This document shows, in pieces, positions 1 through 9,395 of a stretch of DNA of 64,000 nt; the first letter of the stretch is position 1; every line of letters starts with the position of its first letter. The notes under the pieces are model-generated. The model made no database searches, was not told where the DNA came from, and was given only the letters and a program-made list of their open reading frames with translations. The stretch comes from Halomonas salinarum (GTDB lineage: Bacteria; Pseudomonadota; Gammaproteobacteria; Pseudomonadales; Halomonadaceae), in assembly GCF_012062845.1 (NCBI RefSeq), contig NZ_WWNB01000009.1, forward strand, positions 62,001 to 126,000, written 5' to 3'. A program made the translations under genes and the position numbers.

Positions 1-898
1 CAGCCACGTGCTGCTCGGCCTCTCCGGCGGCGTCGACTCCTCCGTGGTCGCCGCCCTGCTGCACAAGGCCATCGGCGACCAGCTGACCTGCGTGTTCGTC
101 GACAACGGCCTGCTGCGCAAGGCGGAAGGCGACCAGGTAATGGAGACCTTCGGCCAGCACATGGGCGTCAAAGTGATCCGCGTTGATGCCGAAGACCAGT
201 TCCTTAGCAAGCTCGAAGGCGTCAACGACCCTGAAGCCAAGCGCAAGATCATCGGCAACACCTTCATCGATGTCTTCGACAGCGAGGCCGGCAAGATCGA
301 AGGCGTCGATTACCTGGCCCAGGGCACCATCTACCCGGACGTGATCGAATCCGCGGCCAGCAAGACCGGCAAGGCGCACGTCATCAAGTCGCACCACAAC
401 GTTGGTGGCCTGCCCGAGACCATGAAGCTCAAGCTCGTCGAGCCGCTGCGTGAGCTGTTCAAGGACGAAGTGCGCAAGCTCGGCGTCGAGCTCGGCCTGC
501 CCTACGACATGGTTTACCGTCACCCCTTCCCGGGGCCGGGCCTTGGCGTGCGCATCCTCGGCGAAGTGAAGAAGGAATACGCCGACATCCTGCGCGAGGC
601 CGATGCCATCTTCATCCAGGAGCTGCACAACGCCGGCTGGTATCAAAAGACCAGCCAGGCGTTTGCCGTCTTCCTGCCGGTGAAGTCCGTCGGTGTGGTC
701 GGCGACGGCCGCCGCTACGAGTGGGTGATCGCCTTGCGCGCCGTCGAGACCATCGACTTCATGACCGCCCGCTGGGCGCACCTGCCGTATGAGCTCTTGG
801 AGAAGGTGTCCAACCGCATCATCAACGAGCTGGAGGGCGTCTCCCGCGTCACCTACGACGTGAGCAGCAAGCCGCCCGCGACGATCGAGTGGGAGTGA
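1..898 (+). CDS. guaA: GMP synthase, C-terminal part (5' end outside window)
   Basis: Glutamine-hydrolysing GMP synthase converts XMP to GMP with ATP and ammonia from glutamine. The reading frame is open from base 2; the N-terminal glutamine amidotransferase domain lies outside the window. Visible are the ATP-pyrophosphatase P-loop (SGGVDSS, bases about 23-43), the HHNVGGLP segment, the FPGPGLGVR segment, and the C-terminal dimerisation domain ending in KPPATIEWE, the usual end of the family. The last ~165 bp are duplicated 8.2 kb downstream, next to an inserted restriction-modification island, so this functional 3' end may have arrived with the island. A rho-independent terminator follows at 925-949. 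Identification is very secure. Confidence 0.97.
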   Translation, partial: SHVLLGLSGGVDSSVVAALLHKAIGDQLTCVFVDNGLLRKAEGDQVMETFGQHMGVKVIRVDAEDQFLSKLEGVNDPEAKRKIIGNTFIDVFDSEAGKIEGVDYLAQGTIYPDVIESAASKTGKAHVIKSHHNVGGLPETMKLKLVEPLRELFKDEVRKLGVELGLPYDMVYRHPFPGPGLGVRILGEVKKEYADILREADAIFIQELHNAGWYQKTSQAFAVFLPVKSVGVVGDGRRYEWVIALRAVETIDFMTARWAHLPYELLEKVSNRIINELEGVSRVTYDVSSKPPATIEWE

Positions 899-900
899 TC
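731..900 (+). repeat. Left copy of the guaA 3'-end direct duplication
   Basis: Bases 731-900 align without gaps to 8923-9092, an offset of exactly 8192 bp. I count 8 differences in 170 positions, all silent in the guaA frame (for example TTG/CTG, GAC/GAT, GCC/GCT, GAG/GAA, ACG/ACC). Similarity stops at the left at the GCC-Leu codons and at the right just after the stop codon. This is what an element leaves when it integrates at the 3' end of a gene and restores it with its own copy. Confidence 0.9.
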
Positions 901-924
901 ACGCTTGTGTTTGCTAATACTAAG

Positions 925-949
925 AAACCCGCCGCAAGGCGGGTTTTTT
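925..949 (+). terminator. Rho-independent terminator after guaA
   Basis: A 9-bp stem (AAACCCGCC paired with GGCGGGTTT) around a GCAA loop, running into a T tract. It separates guaA from hsdM, which starts 75 bp further on. It differs in sequence from the terminator after the displaced guaA tail at 9169-9209. Confidence 0.85.
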
Positions 950-1023
950 CTGAGTGGTAACAATGACACCCAGCGCGCGGCTGAAGTAGCATAATCCAAT
1001 GATTTAATTCAAGTGAGTCATGA

Positions 1024-2745
1024 ATGCAAAGCACCGAACAGCAATTTTTGAAAGAGCTTGAAGACAAGCTCTGGAAAGCCGCCGACAAGTTACGCAACAA
1101 CCTCGATGCCGCCAACTACAAGCACGTGGTGCTCGGGCTGATCTTCCTGAAGTACGTCTCCGACGCCTTCGAGGAGCGCCAGCGCGAGCTGCTCGGACTG
1201 TTCAAGAACGACGCCGACGACAACATCTACTACCTGCCACGCGAGGATTACGATTGCGACGCCGAGTACGAGAAGGCGCTTGAGGATGAGCTTGAGATCC
1301 TCGACTACTACCGCGAGGCCAACGTGTTCTGGGTGCCGAAGGAGGCGCGCTGGAGCACGCTGAAAGAGAGCGCCGCGCTGCCCACTGGCTCGGTGCTTTG
1401 GCAGGACAATAAAGGCGAAGACGTGCGCCTGCGTTCGGTCGGCTGGCTGATCGACAACGCCCTGGAGGCCATCGAAAAAAGCAACGACAAGCTCAAGGGC
1501 GTGCTGGAAGGCATCAGCCGCTTTCAGGTCGATAACGACAAGCTGATCGGGCTGATCAACTCCTTCTCGGACACCTCCTTTACTCAGCCGACGCTCGATG
1601 GCGAGCCGCTCAGCTTGCGCAGCAAGGACATTCTCGGCCACGTTTACGAGTATTTCCTCGGCCAGTTCGCCCTTGCCGAAGGCAAGCAGGGCGGGCAGTA
1701 CTACACGCCCAAGAGCATCGTCTCGCTGATCGTCGAGATGCTGGAGCCCTATAAGGGACGCGTGTATGACCCGGCCATGGGCTCAGGTGGCTTCTTTGTC
1801 TCGTCTGACAAGTTCATCGAAGAGCATGCCCGCGAGCACCACTACGACCCCGCCGAGCAGAAAAAGCACGTTTCCATCTACGGGCAGGAGTCGAACCCCA
1901 CCACCTGGCGGCTGGCCGCGATGAACATGGCCATTCGCGGCATCGACTTCAACTTCGGCAAGAAAAACGCCGACAGTTTCCTCGATGACCAGCACCCGGA
2001 CCTGCGCGCCGATTTCGTGATGGCCAACCCGCCGTTCAACGTCAAGGACTGGTGGCACGAATCGCTCGCTGACGACGTGCGATGGAAGGATTTCTGTACG
2101 CCGCCTAAGGGTAACGCCAACTTCGCCTGGCTACTTCACATGCTGCACCACCTCGCCCCGGTGGGCAGTATGGCGCTGCTGCTCGCCAACGGCTCAATGA
2201 GCTCCAATAGCGGCGGCGAGGGTGAAATTCGCCGCCGCCTGATCGAGAAGGATCTGGTCGAGTGCATCGTCGCCCTGCCGGGCCAGCTCTTTACCAATAC
2301 CCAGATTCCCGCCTGTATCTGGTTCTTGACCAAGGACAAAACCGGCGGCCTTTCGCCCAACGGCGTCGAAAAACGTAAGCGTCAAGGCGAAGTGCTGTTT
2401 ATCGATGCCCGCCAGCAGGGCTATATGCGCGACCGTGTGCTGCGTGATTTCACCAGTGAAGATATCGCGAAGATCACCGACACCTTCCATAGCTGGCAAC
2501 GCACTGATGCGTTTGAAGACGTGCCCGGCTTTTGTGCCTCCGCCGATCTCGCCGCCATCGAAAAGCACGACTTCGTACTGACACCGGGGCGCTATGTGGG
2601 CACGGCGGTTCAGGAAGAGGACGATGAACCTTTTGCCGACAAGATGGCGCGGCTGACCGCGCAGCTGAAAGACCAGTTCGAGGAAAGCGACCGGCTGGAA
2701 AGCGAGATCAAGCGGAATCTTGGGGGGCTGGGTTATGAGTGCTGA
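1024..2745 (+). CDS. hsdM: Type I restriction-modification system, methyltransferase subunit
   Basis: HsdM transfers a methyl group from S-adenosylmethionine to adenine in the target chosen by HsdS; the M2S1 core also anchors HsdR. The 573-residue protein has the N-terminal helical HsdM domain (about 10-150), then the N6-adenine methyltransferase domain with SAM motif I DPAMGSGGF (249-257) and catalytic motif IV NPPF (335-338). The segment GGQYYTP just before motif I is also typical. The ATG at 1024 gives the usual N-terminus. The end overlaps hsdS by 11 bp, so the two are translationally coupled. Base composition matches the chromosome, unlike parts of hsdS and the FRG gene. Confidence 0.95.
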   Translation: MQSTEQQFLKELEDKLWKAADKLRNNLDAANYKHVVLGLIFLKYVSDAFEERQRELLGLFKNDADDNIYYLPREDYDCDAEYEKALEDELEILDYYREANVFWVPKEARWSTLKESAALPTGSVLWQDNKGEDVRLRSVGWLIDNALEAIEKSNDKLKGVLEGISRFQVDNDKLIGLINSFSDTSFTQPTLDGEPLSLRSKDILGHVYEYFLGQFALAEGKQGGQYYTPKSIVSLIVEMLEPYKGRVYDPAMGSGGFFVSSDKFIEEHAREHHYDPAEQKKHVSIYGQESNPTTWRLAAMNMAIRGIDFNFGKKNADSFLDDQHPDLRADFVMANPPFNVKDWWHESLADDVRWKDFCTPPKGNANFAWLLHMLHHLAPVGSMALLLANGSMSSNSGGEGEIRRRLIEKDLVECIVALPGQLFTNTQIPACIWFLTKDKTGGLSPNGVEKRKRQGEVLFIDARQQGYMRDRVLRDFTSEDIAKITDTFHSWQRTDAFEDVPGFCASADLAAIEKHDFVLTPGRYVGTAVQEEDDEPFADKMARLTAQLKDQFEESDRLESEIKRNLGGLGYEC

Positions 2746-4240
2746 GTGGCCAGAGGTTACTATCGAAGACATCGCAGCGGACCAACCAAATGCTCTTTCT
2801 ACAGGCCCCTTTGGATCAGCAATTAGCTCAAAATTTTTTGTTGAAAAAGGTGTTCCCGTTATTCGTGGCTCTAATTTGAGTGCTGATCCAGGTGTTAAGT
2901 TGAGCGATGAAGGGGGCGTTTTTCTATCTAGAGAAAAGGCAAATGAATTTGTGCGGTCTACCGTTAGGTACGGGGATTTGATATTTACTTGCTGGGGGAC
3001 AATCAATCAAGTTGGTTTGGTCGATGAAGATGCCTTTTGGTCTGAATATATTATATCTAATAAGCAGATGAAGCTGACCGTAAATAGAGAGAAGGTTGAG
3101 CCTAAGTTTTTATACTATGTATTTTCAAGTCCTGAGAAGCAAAATGAAATCCTTGCCAATGGTATTGGGGCTGCTGTGCCGGGGTTTAATCTAGGCCAGC
3201 TTAAAAAGCAAAAGGTGAAACTGCCTGAGCTTTCAGTTCAAAGATGGATAGTGCGTAATTTAGAGTCCTTAGATAAAAAAATTAATCACAACTATCGCAT
3301 CAATCAAACCCTCGAACAGATGGCTCAGGCTATTTTCAAAAGCTGGTTTGTCGATTTCGAGCCGGTCAAGGCCAAGATCGCCGCGCGTCAGCGTTGGCAG
3401 GCGCTACAGCCAGAAAATGAACCCGCATCTCCCGTCTGCTACGCCGCAGAGTTTGACGAGCCGCCCGCGGTGGGCGATCTGGAATCCTACATGAACCGCG
3501 CCGCGATGCAGGCGATTGCCGGCAAGACGGCGGCTCAGCTCGACGCGCTACGCGCGGAAGATCCAGAGCGCTACCAAGAGCTGTATGAGACCGCCGCGCT
3601 GTTTCCCTCGGCGATGCAGGAAAGTGAGCTGGGGGAGATTCCGGAGGGGTGGGAAGTAACACCGTTCGAGAAACTCGCCAAGTTAGATTCCAGCTCTATC
3701 AAGCCTTCAGAAAATCCAGAAAAGATATGGGAGCATTACAGCATTCCGGCCTTTGATGCAGGAAAAGCACCAGCTTTAGATGCGGGTGCGAGCATTAAAA
3801 GTGGAAAATATAAGGTTAAAAAGACTTCCGTGCTTACTTCAAAGCTCAATCCGAGCACCTCTCGGGTATGGTGGCCTGAACCTATTGATAATGAAGCTGC
3901 TATTTGTTCAACCGAGTTTATGCAATTTGTCCCAAGGTCCGAGAAGCTGAGAGCTTTCGTCGCCGGGATGATCTCGTCTGCTCCTTTTCAGGCAGGTGTT
4001 ATAGCTAGCGTCACTGGATCTACAGGCAGTAGACAAAGGGCGCAGCCTAAGCAGGTTGCAAAAATGGATGTGGTGGCGCCTTGCGAAGCATTGGCACTAC
4101 GTTACGCGCGCCAAGTGAGACCACTTTTTACCGCGCAAGCTAAAAATATTAGCCAGTCTCAAAAACTAGCCGAATTACGCGATACCCTCCTGCCTAAACT
4201 CCTTTCTGGCGAGATAATACCTGTAGCAACTGAAAAGTAA
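2735..4240 (+). CDS. hsdS: Type I restriction-modification system, specificity subunit
   Basis: HsdS recognises the bipartite target and bridges two HsdM subunits. The 501-residue protein has two target recognition domains (about 1-155 and 300-455), each followed by a conserved helical spacer: the central one contains NQTLEQMAQAIFKSWFVDFEP, the C-terminal one LAELRDTLLPKLLSGEI. The ATG at 2735 overlaps the hsdM end and follows a G-rich ribosome site; the frame also opens at a TTG at 2720, which is less likely. The two recognition domains are clearly AT-richer than the central spacer (about 3300-3650), the mosaic pattern expected from domain exchange. Target sequence cannot be predicted from this. 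Confidence 0.94.
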   Translation: MSAEWPEVTIEDIAADQPNALSTGPFGSAISSKFFVEKGVPVIRGSNLSADPGVKLSDEGGVFLSREKANEFVRSTVRYGDLIFTCWGTINQVGLVDEDAFWSEYIISNKQMKLTVNREKVEPKFLYYVFSSPEKQNEILANGIGAAVPGFNLGQLKKQKVKLPELSVQRWIVRNLESLDKKINHNYRINQTLEQMAQAIFKSWFVDFEPVKAKIAARQRWQALQPENEPASPVCYAAEFDEPPAVGDLESYMNRAAMQAIAGKTAAQLDALRAEDPERYQELYETAALFPSAMQESELGEIPEGWEVTPFEKLAKLDSSSIKPSENPEKIWEHYSIPAFDAGKAPALDAGASIKSGKYKVKKTSVLTSKLNPSTSRVWWPEPIDNEAAICSTEFMQFVPRSEKLRAFVAGMISSAPFQAGVIASVTGSTGSRQRAQPKQVAKMDVVAPCEALALRYARQVRPLFTAQAKNISQSQKLAELRDTLLPKLLSGEIIPVATEK

Positions 4241-4284
4241 AAATATTTTAAAGTATTTGGCTAATCTTTATTTAGGAGTTCTTG

Positions 4285-5649
4285 ATGCCAGATGAGTTCA
4301 ATTGGGGAAAGGTGCCAACTTGGCAGAGTGACAGTCCTGAAAAAAGTTTTGAGATTTTGTCGGATGAGTTTAGTGGTCGAATACCCGCTACAAAAATAGA
4401 AGGCTGGAAGGATTTCGTCGAGCTGCTAGAAAGCCCTTTCTTTGATGCCCTAGGCACGGAATGGGTGTTTCGTGGACATCGCCGGTTTGACTGGAGTATG
4501 ACGCCGACGCTTGGGCGCCTTACGGACGATGGTATCGTTACAGAAGAACTTGCCAGTCAACAGTTGGGGCTATTCCGAAAAGCAATAAGAGGTAGAACAA
4601 CGGATCACTCGTTGCTGGAAGATGGCGTTGATGATGATGAACTTTGGTCCATCGGGCAACATCACGGGCTAATGACGCCGTTGCTTGATTGGACATACTC
4701 TCCTTATGTTGCTCTCTTCTTCGCGTTTTCTAAAGAAAATAGGAAAGATGAAAAAGAAAATTCCTACAGGGCTGTCTATGCCTTAAACAAAACTTTTGTA
4801 TCAAATGATGAGTTTTGCCCTGATATACGAGTTTTTGAACCTAGAAAAGACGATCATGGTAGGTTAGTCAGCCAGGCCGGGCTTTTTACATTTTCTCCTT
4901 TCGACTCGACCATTGAAAATAAGCTGGCAGAAGTGCTCTGGAGCGAAGAGTTTCCTATTGATGCGCTCAAAGATGCAGATGAGTCTGAAGAGGCATCTAT
5001 TCTAGCGCGCTATATATGTAAGATTTATATAAAAAATGAAGGTCAAAAAGAGTGTCTCAGGCATTTAAGGCGTATGAATGTTCATCATGCCAGTTTGTTT
5101 CCTGATCTCATAGGTGCTGCGGATTATTGCAATACATATATGGAGGATCATAACTCATCAACGAGTCAAGACTCTCTAAAAATAAGTGGTCATGATCAAA
5201 GCCCAGGTGCTGATGATCATCTTGAATCCAAGGAAGTCCTTGAAAGTAATGTTTCTGACGCTTTTGTTGAGTCGGGTAAGGTTGATTTAAAAGATTCTGG
5301 TTTTGACGAAGAAATAGCCAAGACTTTCATGGACGGAGTGTTTGGAGATAAGAGTAAGCCAGAAAAGTCGACACCTAGACCTAGGAAATTTAAATCAGTT
5401 GAATCCCTTTTGCTAACGCCAGATTCCGCAAGATCAATCAGTGTAGAAAGCATAGACAAGCTGTCAAAAGAGCTATCAAAGGTCGTTGCAAGCGGGAAAT
5501 TAGTGGATTGGATGGAACGGGAGTCTTTACAAGCAGAGATAAAAGCAAAGACCCGGGCACTTCTACGTCGCCATAGTTATCCCGAAGAAGCTAGAGAGTA
5601 TATCGTTTCACATATTCTTGATGTGTCGTCCGAACCAGATAATGACTAA
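4285..5649 (+). CDS. FRG-domain protein with an HsdR-like C-terminal tail
   Basis: The 454-residue protein begins at ATG 4285 after an AGGAG site. Residues about 40-150 form an FRG domain: VFRGH (61-65) gives the family its name, followed by QHHG (125-128), LLDWT (133-137) and ALFFAF (143-148). The biochemical activity of FRG domains is not firmly established, but FRG genes recur in phage-defence loci. Residues about 300-380 are an acidic, Ser-rich linker. Residues 384-454 resemble the last ~70 residues of the neighbouring HsdR: both have VDW, then RES, a run of helical basic residues, and YP (407 here, 1000 in HsdR). In type I enzymes that HsdR region helps dock to the methyltransferase. I infer that this protein may bind the M2S core. 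The gene is markedly AT-rich and sits between hsdS and hsdR. Confidence 0.85.
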   Translation: MPDEFNWGKVPTWQSDSPEKSFEILSDEFSGRIPATKIEGWKDFVELLESPFFDALGTEWVFRGHRRFDWSMTPTLGRLTDDGIVTEELASQQLGLFRKAIRGRTTDHSLLEDGVDDDELWSIGQHHGLMTPLLDWTYSPYVALFFAFSKENRKDEKENSYRAVYALNKTFVSNDEFCPDIRVFEPRKDDHGRLVSQAGLFTFSPFDSTIENKLAEVLWSEEFPIDALKDADESEEASILARYICKIYIKNEGQKECLRHLRRMNVHHASLFPDLIGAADYCNTYMEDHNSSTSQDSLKISGHDQSPGADDHLESKEVLESNVSDAFVESGKVDLKDSGFDEEIAKTFMDGVFGDKSKPEKSTPRPRKFKSVESLLLTPDSARSISVESIDKLSKELSKVVASGKLVDWMERESLQAEIKAKTRALLRRHSYPEEAREYIVSHILDVSSEPDND

Positions 5650-5683
5650 TTTTGTAATTTAGATATGCTGAGTGGGTGATTTA

Positions 5684-8600
5684 ATGACCGAAGATCAACT
5701 GGAGCAGCTCTGTCTTGAGTGGTTTGGCGTTACAGGCTGGGAAATTGCGCACGGGCCGGACATCGCCCACGATGGCGCCTCGCCCGAGCGAGACGATTAC
5801 AAGCAGGTGCTGCTGCGCGGCGATCTCGAAAAAGCCATCACCCGGCTCAACCCGCAGCTACCCGATGACGCCGTTCAGCAGGCCGTGGCGCAGATCAGCA
5901 AACCGCAAAGCCCTGATTTGACCATCAGTAACCGCGCTTTCCACCAGTGGCTGCTCGACGGCGTGCCGGTGCAGTACAAGCGCGATGATGAGGTCATCTA
6001 TGACCACGCCTTTCTGGTCGATTTCGAGCGCGTCGAGGCCAACCGCTTCCGCGCCATCAATCAGTTCACGATTCAGGGGAGCAAGCAGCCCCGCCGCCCG
6101 GATATCGTCTGCTTCGTCAACGGCCTGCCGCTGGCGGTGATCGAGCTAAAAAGCCCGAGCAGCGAAACCGCCGATACCTCCGGCGCCTTCAATCAGCTAC
6201 AGACCTACAAGACGGAAATCCCCGATCTGTTCGTCACCAACGAAGCGCTGGTGGTGAGCGACGGCTACACCGCGCGGGTCGGTTCATTAACGGCAGATCA
6301 GGAGCGCTTCATGCCGTGGCGCACCATCAAGAATGAAGACGACAAACCGTTGCTGGAGTGGCAGCTCGAAACCCTGGTGCGAGGCTTTTTCGACCGCGAA
6401 CTGTTTTTGGATTACCTGCGCTACTTCGTGCTGTTCGAGACCGACGCCGAGCGGGTGATCAAGAAGATTGCTGGTTACCACCAGTTTCACGCTGTACGCG
6501 AGGCGGTGAAGGCGACAGTGATTGCTGCCGAGGAACCTGCGGCGGGCTTGGGCGAGAAACGCGCGACTTATGGCGACGAGGTCAAACCCGGCAGTAAGAA
6601 AGCTGGGGTTATATGGCATACCCAGGGCTCGGGCAAGAGTATTTCAATGGTCTGCTACGCGGGCAAGCTGTTGCAGCAACCGGCGATGCACAACCCGACG
6701 CTGGTCGTGGTGACCGATCGTATTGATCTCGATGGTCAACTATTCGGCACCTTCAGCAGCGCTCGCGATCTGCTCAAGCAGGACCCGGTACAGGCCGAGG
6801 GCCGCGAGAGCCTGCGCCAAAAGCTCGCCGAGCGCGAATCCGGCGGCATCCTCTTCACCACTGTTCAGAGATTTGCTTTGCTGGACGGCGAGAGCGGCCA
6901 CCCAGTTCTTAATGACCGCCACAACATCGTAGTGATCTCGGATGAGGCTCACCGCAGCCAGTACGGCCTGAAAGCCACCCTCAAGCAGGATGGCTCCTAC
7001 CAGTTCGGCTTTGCTAAGCACATGCGCGACGCCCTGCCCAACGCGTCGTTTATCGGCTTTACCGGCACGCCGATTGCCAATGAAGACAAGGACACCCGCG
7101 CCGTTTTTGGCGATTACGTCTCGATCTACGACATTCAGGACGCCGTCGACGATGGTGCCACCGTGCCGATCTTCTACGAATCGCGCCTGGCACGGCTCGA
7201 CATCAACCGCGAGGAAATCAACCAGCTCTCCGAGCAGGTCGATGATGTCATCGAGGATGAAGAGGATACCGGCGCACGGGAGCGCACCAAGGGCGAGTGG
7301 AGCCGTCTGGAAAAGTTGATGGGCACTGAGCCGCGGCTCAAACGCATCGCGTCGGACCTTGTCGAGCACTTCGAGACACGCAATCAGGCGATTGAGGGCA
7401 AGGCGATGATCGTCGCCATGAGCCGCAGCATCTGCGCGCAGCTCTACAATGAGATCATCAACCTGCGCCCCGAGTGGCACGACGACGACCCGGAAAAAGG
7501 CGCAATCAAGGTCATCATGACCGGTTCGGCGGCCGATAGTGCGTTGCTGACGCCCCACATCTACAACAAGAAGACCAAGAAGCGGCTGGAGACGCGCTTC
7601 AAGAGCCCGGCGGACCCGCTTAAGCTGGTGATCGTCCGCGATATGTGGCTGACCGGCTTCGACGCGCCGTGCTGCCACACCATGTACGTCGACAAGCCCA
7701 TGAAAGGGCACAACCTGATGCAGGCCATTGCCCGCGTGAACAGGGTATTCAAGGACAAGCCCGGCGGGCTGGTGGTGGACTACATCGGCATCGCCAACGA
7801 GCTGAAAAACGCCCTCAAGACCTACACCGACTCCCGCGGCAAGGGCCAGCCTACCTACAGCGCCGAGGAAGCCTTCGCGGTGCTGGAAGAAAAGCTCGAT
7901 GTTATTCACGGCATGTTTGCCAGCGGCCCCAACCGCGATGGCTTCGACTACAGCGGTTTTGAAGAGGCGCCGCACAAACTGCTGCCGCCAGCGGCCAACT
8001 ATATTCTGAGCCTGGACAAGGGCAAGCAGCGCTTTCTCGATACCGTGCTACAACTCAACAAGGCGTATTCGCTGTGCAGTACGCTGGATGAAGCAAAAGC
8101 GCTGCACAAGGAGATCGCGTTTCTCTCGGCGATCAAGGCGGCACTGGTCAAACATACCAGCTTGAACCGCTCACTGAGCGAAGAGCAGAAAAACTCCGCG
8201 CTCAAGCAGATCCTCGATAACGCCGTAGTGGCCGAGGACGTGACGGACGTGTTCGCGCTCTGCGGGCTCGACAAGCCCAATATCGGGCTGCTCTCCGATG
8301 AGTTTCTCGAAGACGTGCGCCAGATGCCGTATCGCAACCTGGCCGTCGAGCTATTGGAGAAACTGCTCAAGGACGACATCAAGGCCAAAACGCGCACTAA
8401 CGCCGTGCAGGAGAAAAAGTACTCGGATCGCTTGCAGGAGACGCTGCGCAAGTACAACAACCGCGGCATCGAGACGGCGCAGGTGATCGAAGAGCTGATT
8501 GAGATGGCCAAGCAGTTCAAGGCCGATATGGAACGCAACGAGGCGCTGGGCCTGAACCCCGACGAGATCGCTTTTTACGACGCCTTGATCACCAACGAAA

Positions 8601-8836
8601 GCGCGGTACGAGAGCTGGGTGATGATAAGTTGCGGGCACTGGCGGTTGAAGTAACCAACAAGCTGCGCGGCTCGACCACCGTCGATTGGCAGGTGCGCGA
8701 AAGCGTGCGCGCCAAGCTGCGGATACTGGTACGCCGGACGCTCCAGCGTTACAAGTACCCGCCGGATAAATCGCCGGATGTCATAGAGTTGATTCTTCGG
8801 CAAGCGGAGCTGCTGTCCAATCAGTGGTCTTCTTAA
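5684..8836 (+). CDS. hsdR: Type I restriction-modification system, restriction/translocase subunit
   Basis: HsdR binds the M2S core, pumps DNA with ATP and cuts at a distance. The 1050-residue protein has an N-terminal PD-(D/E)xK nuclease domain with the ELK motif (E154, K156), then two RecA-like motor domains: Walker A TQGSGKS (K318), DEAH box (D420), FTGTP, and the motif VI segment [10 protein letters not shown]. The C-terminal helical domain ends with the VDW..RES....YP pattern that is also seen in the FRG protein. I chose ATG 5684; a GTG lies 12 bp upstream. The gene closes the hsdM-hsdS-FRG-hsdR operon and is full length for the family. All catalytic motifs are intact, so the enzyme is probably active. 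Confidence 0.95.
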   Translation: MTEDQLEQLCLEWFGVTGWEIAHGPDIAHDGASPERDDYKQVLLRGDLEKAITRLNPQLPDDAVQQAVAQISKPQSPDLTISNRAFHQWLLDGVPVQYKRDDEVIYDHAFLVDFERVEANRFRAINQFTIQGSKQPRRPDIVCFVNGLPLAVIELKSPSSETADTSGAFNQLQTYKTEIPDLFVTNEALVVSDGYTARVGSLTADQERFMPWRTIKNEDDKPLLEWQLETLVRGFFDRELFLDYLRYFVLFETDAERVIKKIAGYHQFHAVREAVKATVIAAEEPAAGLGEKRATYGDEVKPGSKKAGVIWHTQGSGKSISMVCYAGKLLQQPAMHNPTLVVVTDRIDLDGQLFGTFSSARDLLKQDPVQAEGRESLRQKLAERESGGILFTTVQRFALLDGESGHPVLNDRHNIVVISDEAHRSQYGLKATLKQDGSYQFGFAKHMRDALPNASFIGFTGTPIANEDKDTRAVFGDYVSIYDIQDAVDDGATVPIFYESRLARLDINREEINQLSEQVDDVIEDEEDTGARERTKGEWSRLEKLMGTEPRLKRIASDLVEHFETRNQAIEGKAMIVAMSRSICAQLYNEIINLRPEWHDDDPEKGAIKVIMTGSAADSALLTPHIYNKKTKKRLETRFKSPADPLKLVIVRDMWLTGFDAPCCHTMYVDKPMKGHNLMQAIARVNRVFKDKPGGLVVDYIGIANELKNALKTYTDSRGKGQPTYSAEEAFAVLEEKLDVIHGMFASGPNRDGFDYSGFEEAPHKLLPPAANYILSLDKGKQRFLDTVLQLNKAYSLCSTLDEAKALHKEIAFLSAIKAALVKHTSLNRSLSEEQKNSALKQILDNAVVAEDVTDVFALCGLDKPNIGLLSDEFLEDVRQMPYRNLAVELLEKLLKDDIKAKTRTNAVQEKKYSDRLQETLRKYNNRGIETAQVIEELIEMAKQFKADMERNEALGLNPDEIAFYDALITNESAVRELGDDKLRALAVEVTNKLRGSTTVDWQVRESVRAKLRILVRRTLQRYKYPPDKSPDVIELILRQAELLSNQWSS

Positions 8837-8922
8837 CTACCTTCGACTTGGAGCCCGAATGGCTCACAGCCAAGCCGGCTCCATTTCCAGGCACATCTTC
8901 CTTACTGGCAGTACGTCCGAAG

Positions 8923-9090
8923 GCCCTGCGCGCCGTCGAGACCATCGATTTCATGACCGCTCGCTGGGCGCACCTGCCGTATGAGCTGCTGGAGAAGGTC
9001 TCCAACCGCATCATCAACGAGCTGGAAGGCGTCTCCCGCGTCACCTACGACGTGAGCAGCAAGCCGCCCGCGACCATCGAGTGGGAGTGA
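8923..9090 (+). pseudogene. guaA: Displaced 3' fragment of guaA
   Basis: These bases encode the last ~55 residues of GMP synthase, ending in KPPATIEWE and the TGA at 9088-9090, and match 731-898 at all but 8 silent positions. There is no upstream GMP synthase sequence: the preceding ~85 bp follow the hsdR stop and are unrelated. The frame happens to be open from 8824, but there is no reason to think an 88-residue product has a function. By the usual logic of 3'-end integration this is the original chromosomal tail and the copy in guaA came with the island. Confidence 0.9.
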
Positions 9091-9168
9091 TCGTCTGACG
9101 ATCTCTCATCGCTGAGTTGACGCAGCGCCGGTTGCACTTCAGTGACATGAACTGAGCGCCGCGTGTGC

Positions 9169-9209
9169 AAAAAAGCCCTTCTGGCCATCAGACCGGAAGG
9201 GCTTTTTCG
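9169..9209 (+). terminator. Rho-independent terminator, probably the original guaA terminator
   Basis: Stem AAAAAGCCCTT...AAGGGCTTTTT around a short loop, with A and T runs on either side, about 80 bp after the displaced guaA tail. In the 305-bp gap 9091-9395 it is the only structure I see; the remainder (9210-9395) shows no gene. Confidence 0.8.
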
Positions 9210-9395
9210 TGTGAGTGGTAGCTACCGGCGGGAAGCTCCCATAGTGCGAACAGTCCGGCGTCGTTCAGCTCAACCTCCCTAGGCCGTCGTCAGGTTCCAT
9301 TGGTGACGACCAGCATGCAAGAGCCGAGATGAGCATCGTGGTCCGGCTCGAGACGCGCTACGGAGAGCAAAGGATAGGGGAGTGATGGCGCCGCG

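Larger units (their letters stand above)
901..9092. mobile_element. Genomic island at the guaA 3' end carrying a type I RM operon with an FRG gene
   Basis: The interval between the two copies of the guaA tail holds hsdM, hsdS, an FRG-domain gene and hsdR and nothing else. The 3' end of guaA is an established integration target for genomic islands that use tyrosine recombinases. No integrase, transposase or relaxase is visible here, so either the recombinase gene was lost or the island spread by homologous recombination between guaA tails. The boundary given is the direct repeat. That it is an insertion is well supported; the mechanism is inference. Confidence 0.75.

Noticed and set aside
6740..7975. 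Minus-strand 411-codon frame inside hsdR
   Set aside because: Shadow of a GC-rich gene with intact motifs on the other strand.
8824..9090. An 88-codon open frame over the second guaA tail
   Set aside because: Its 5' third is unrelated sequence after hsdR; the rest is only the displaced end of guaA. No ribosome site and no reason for function.
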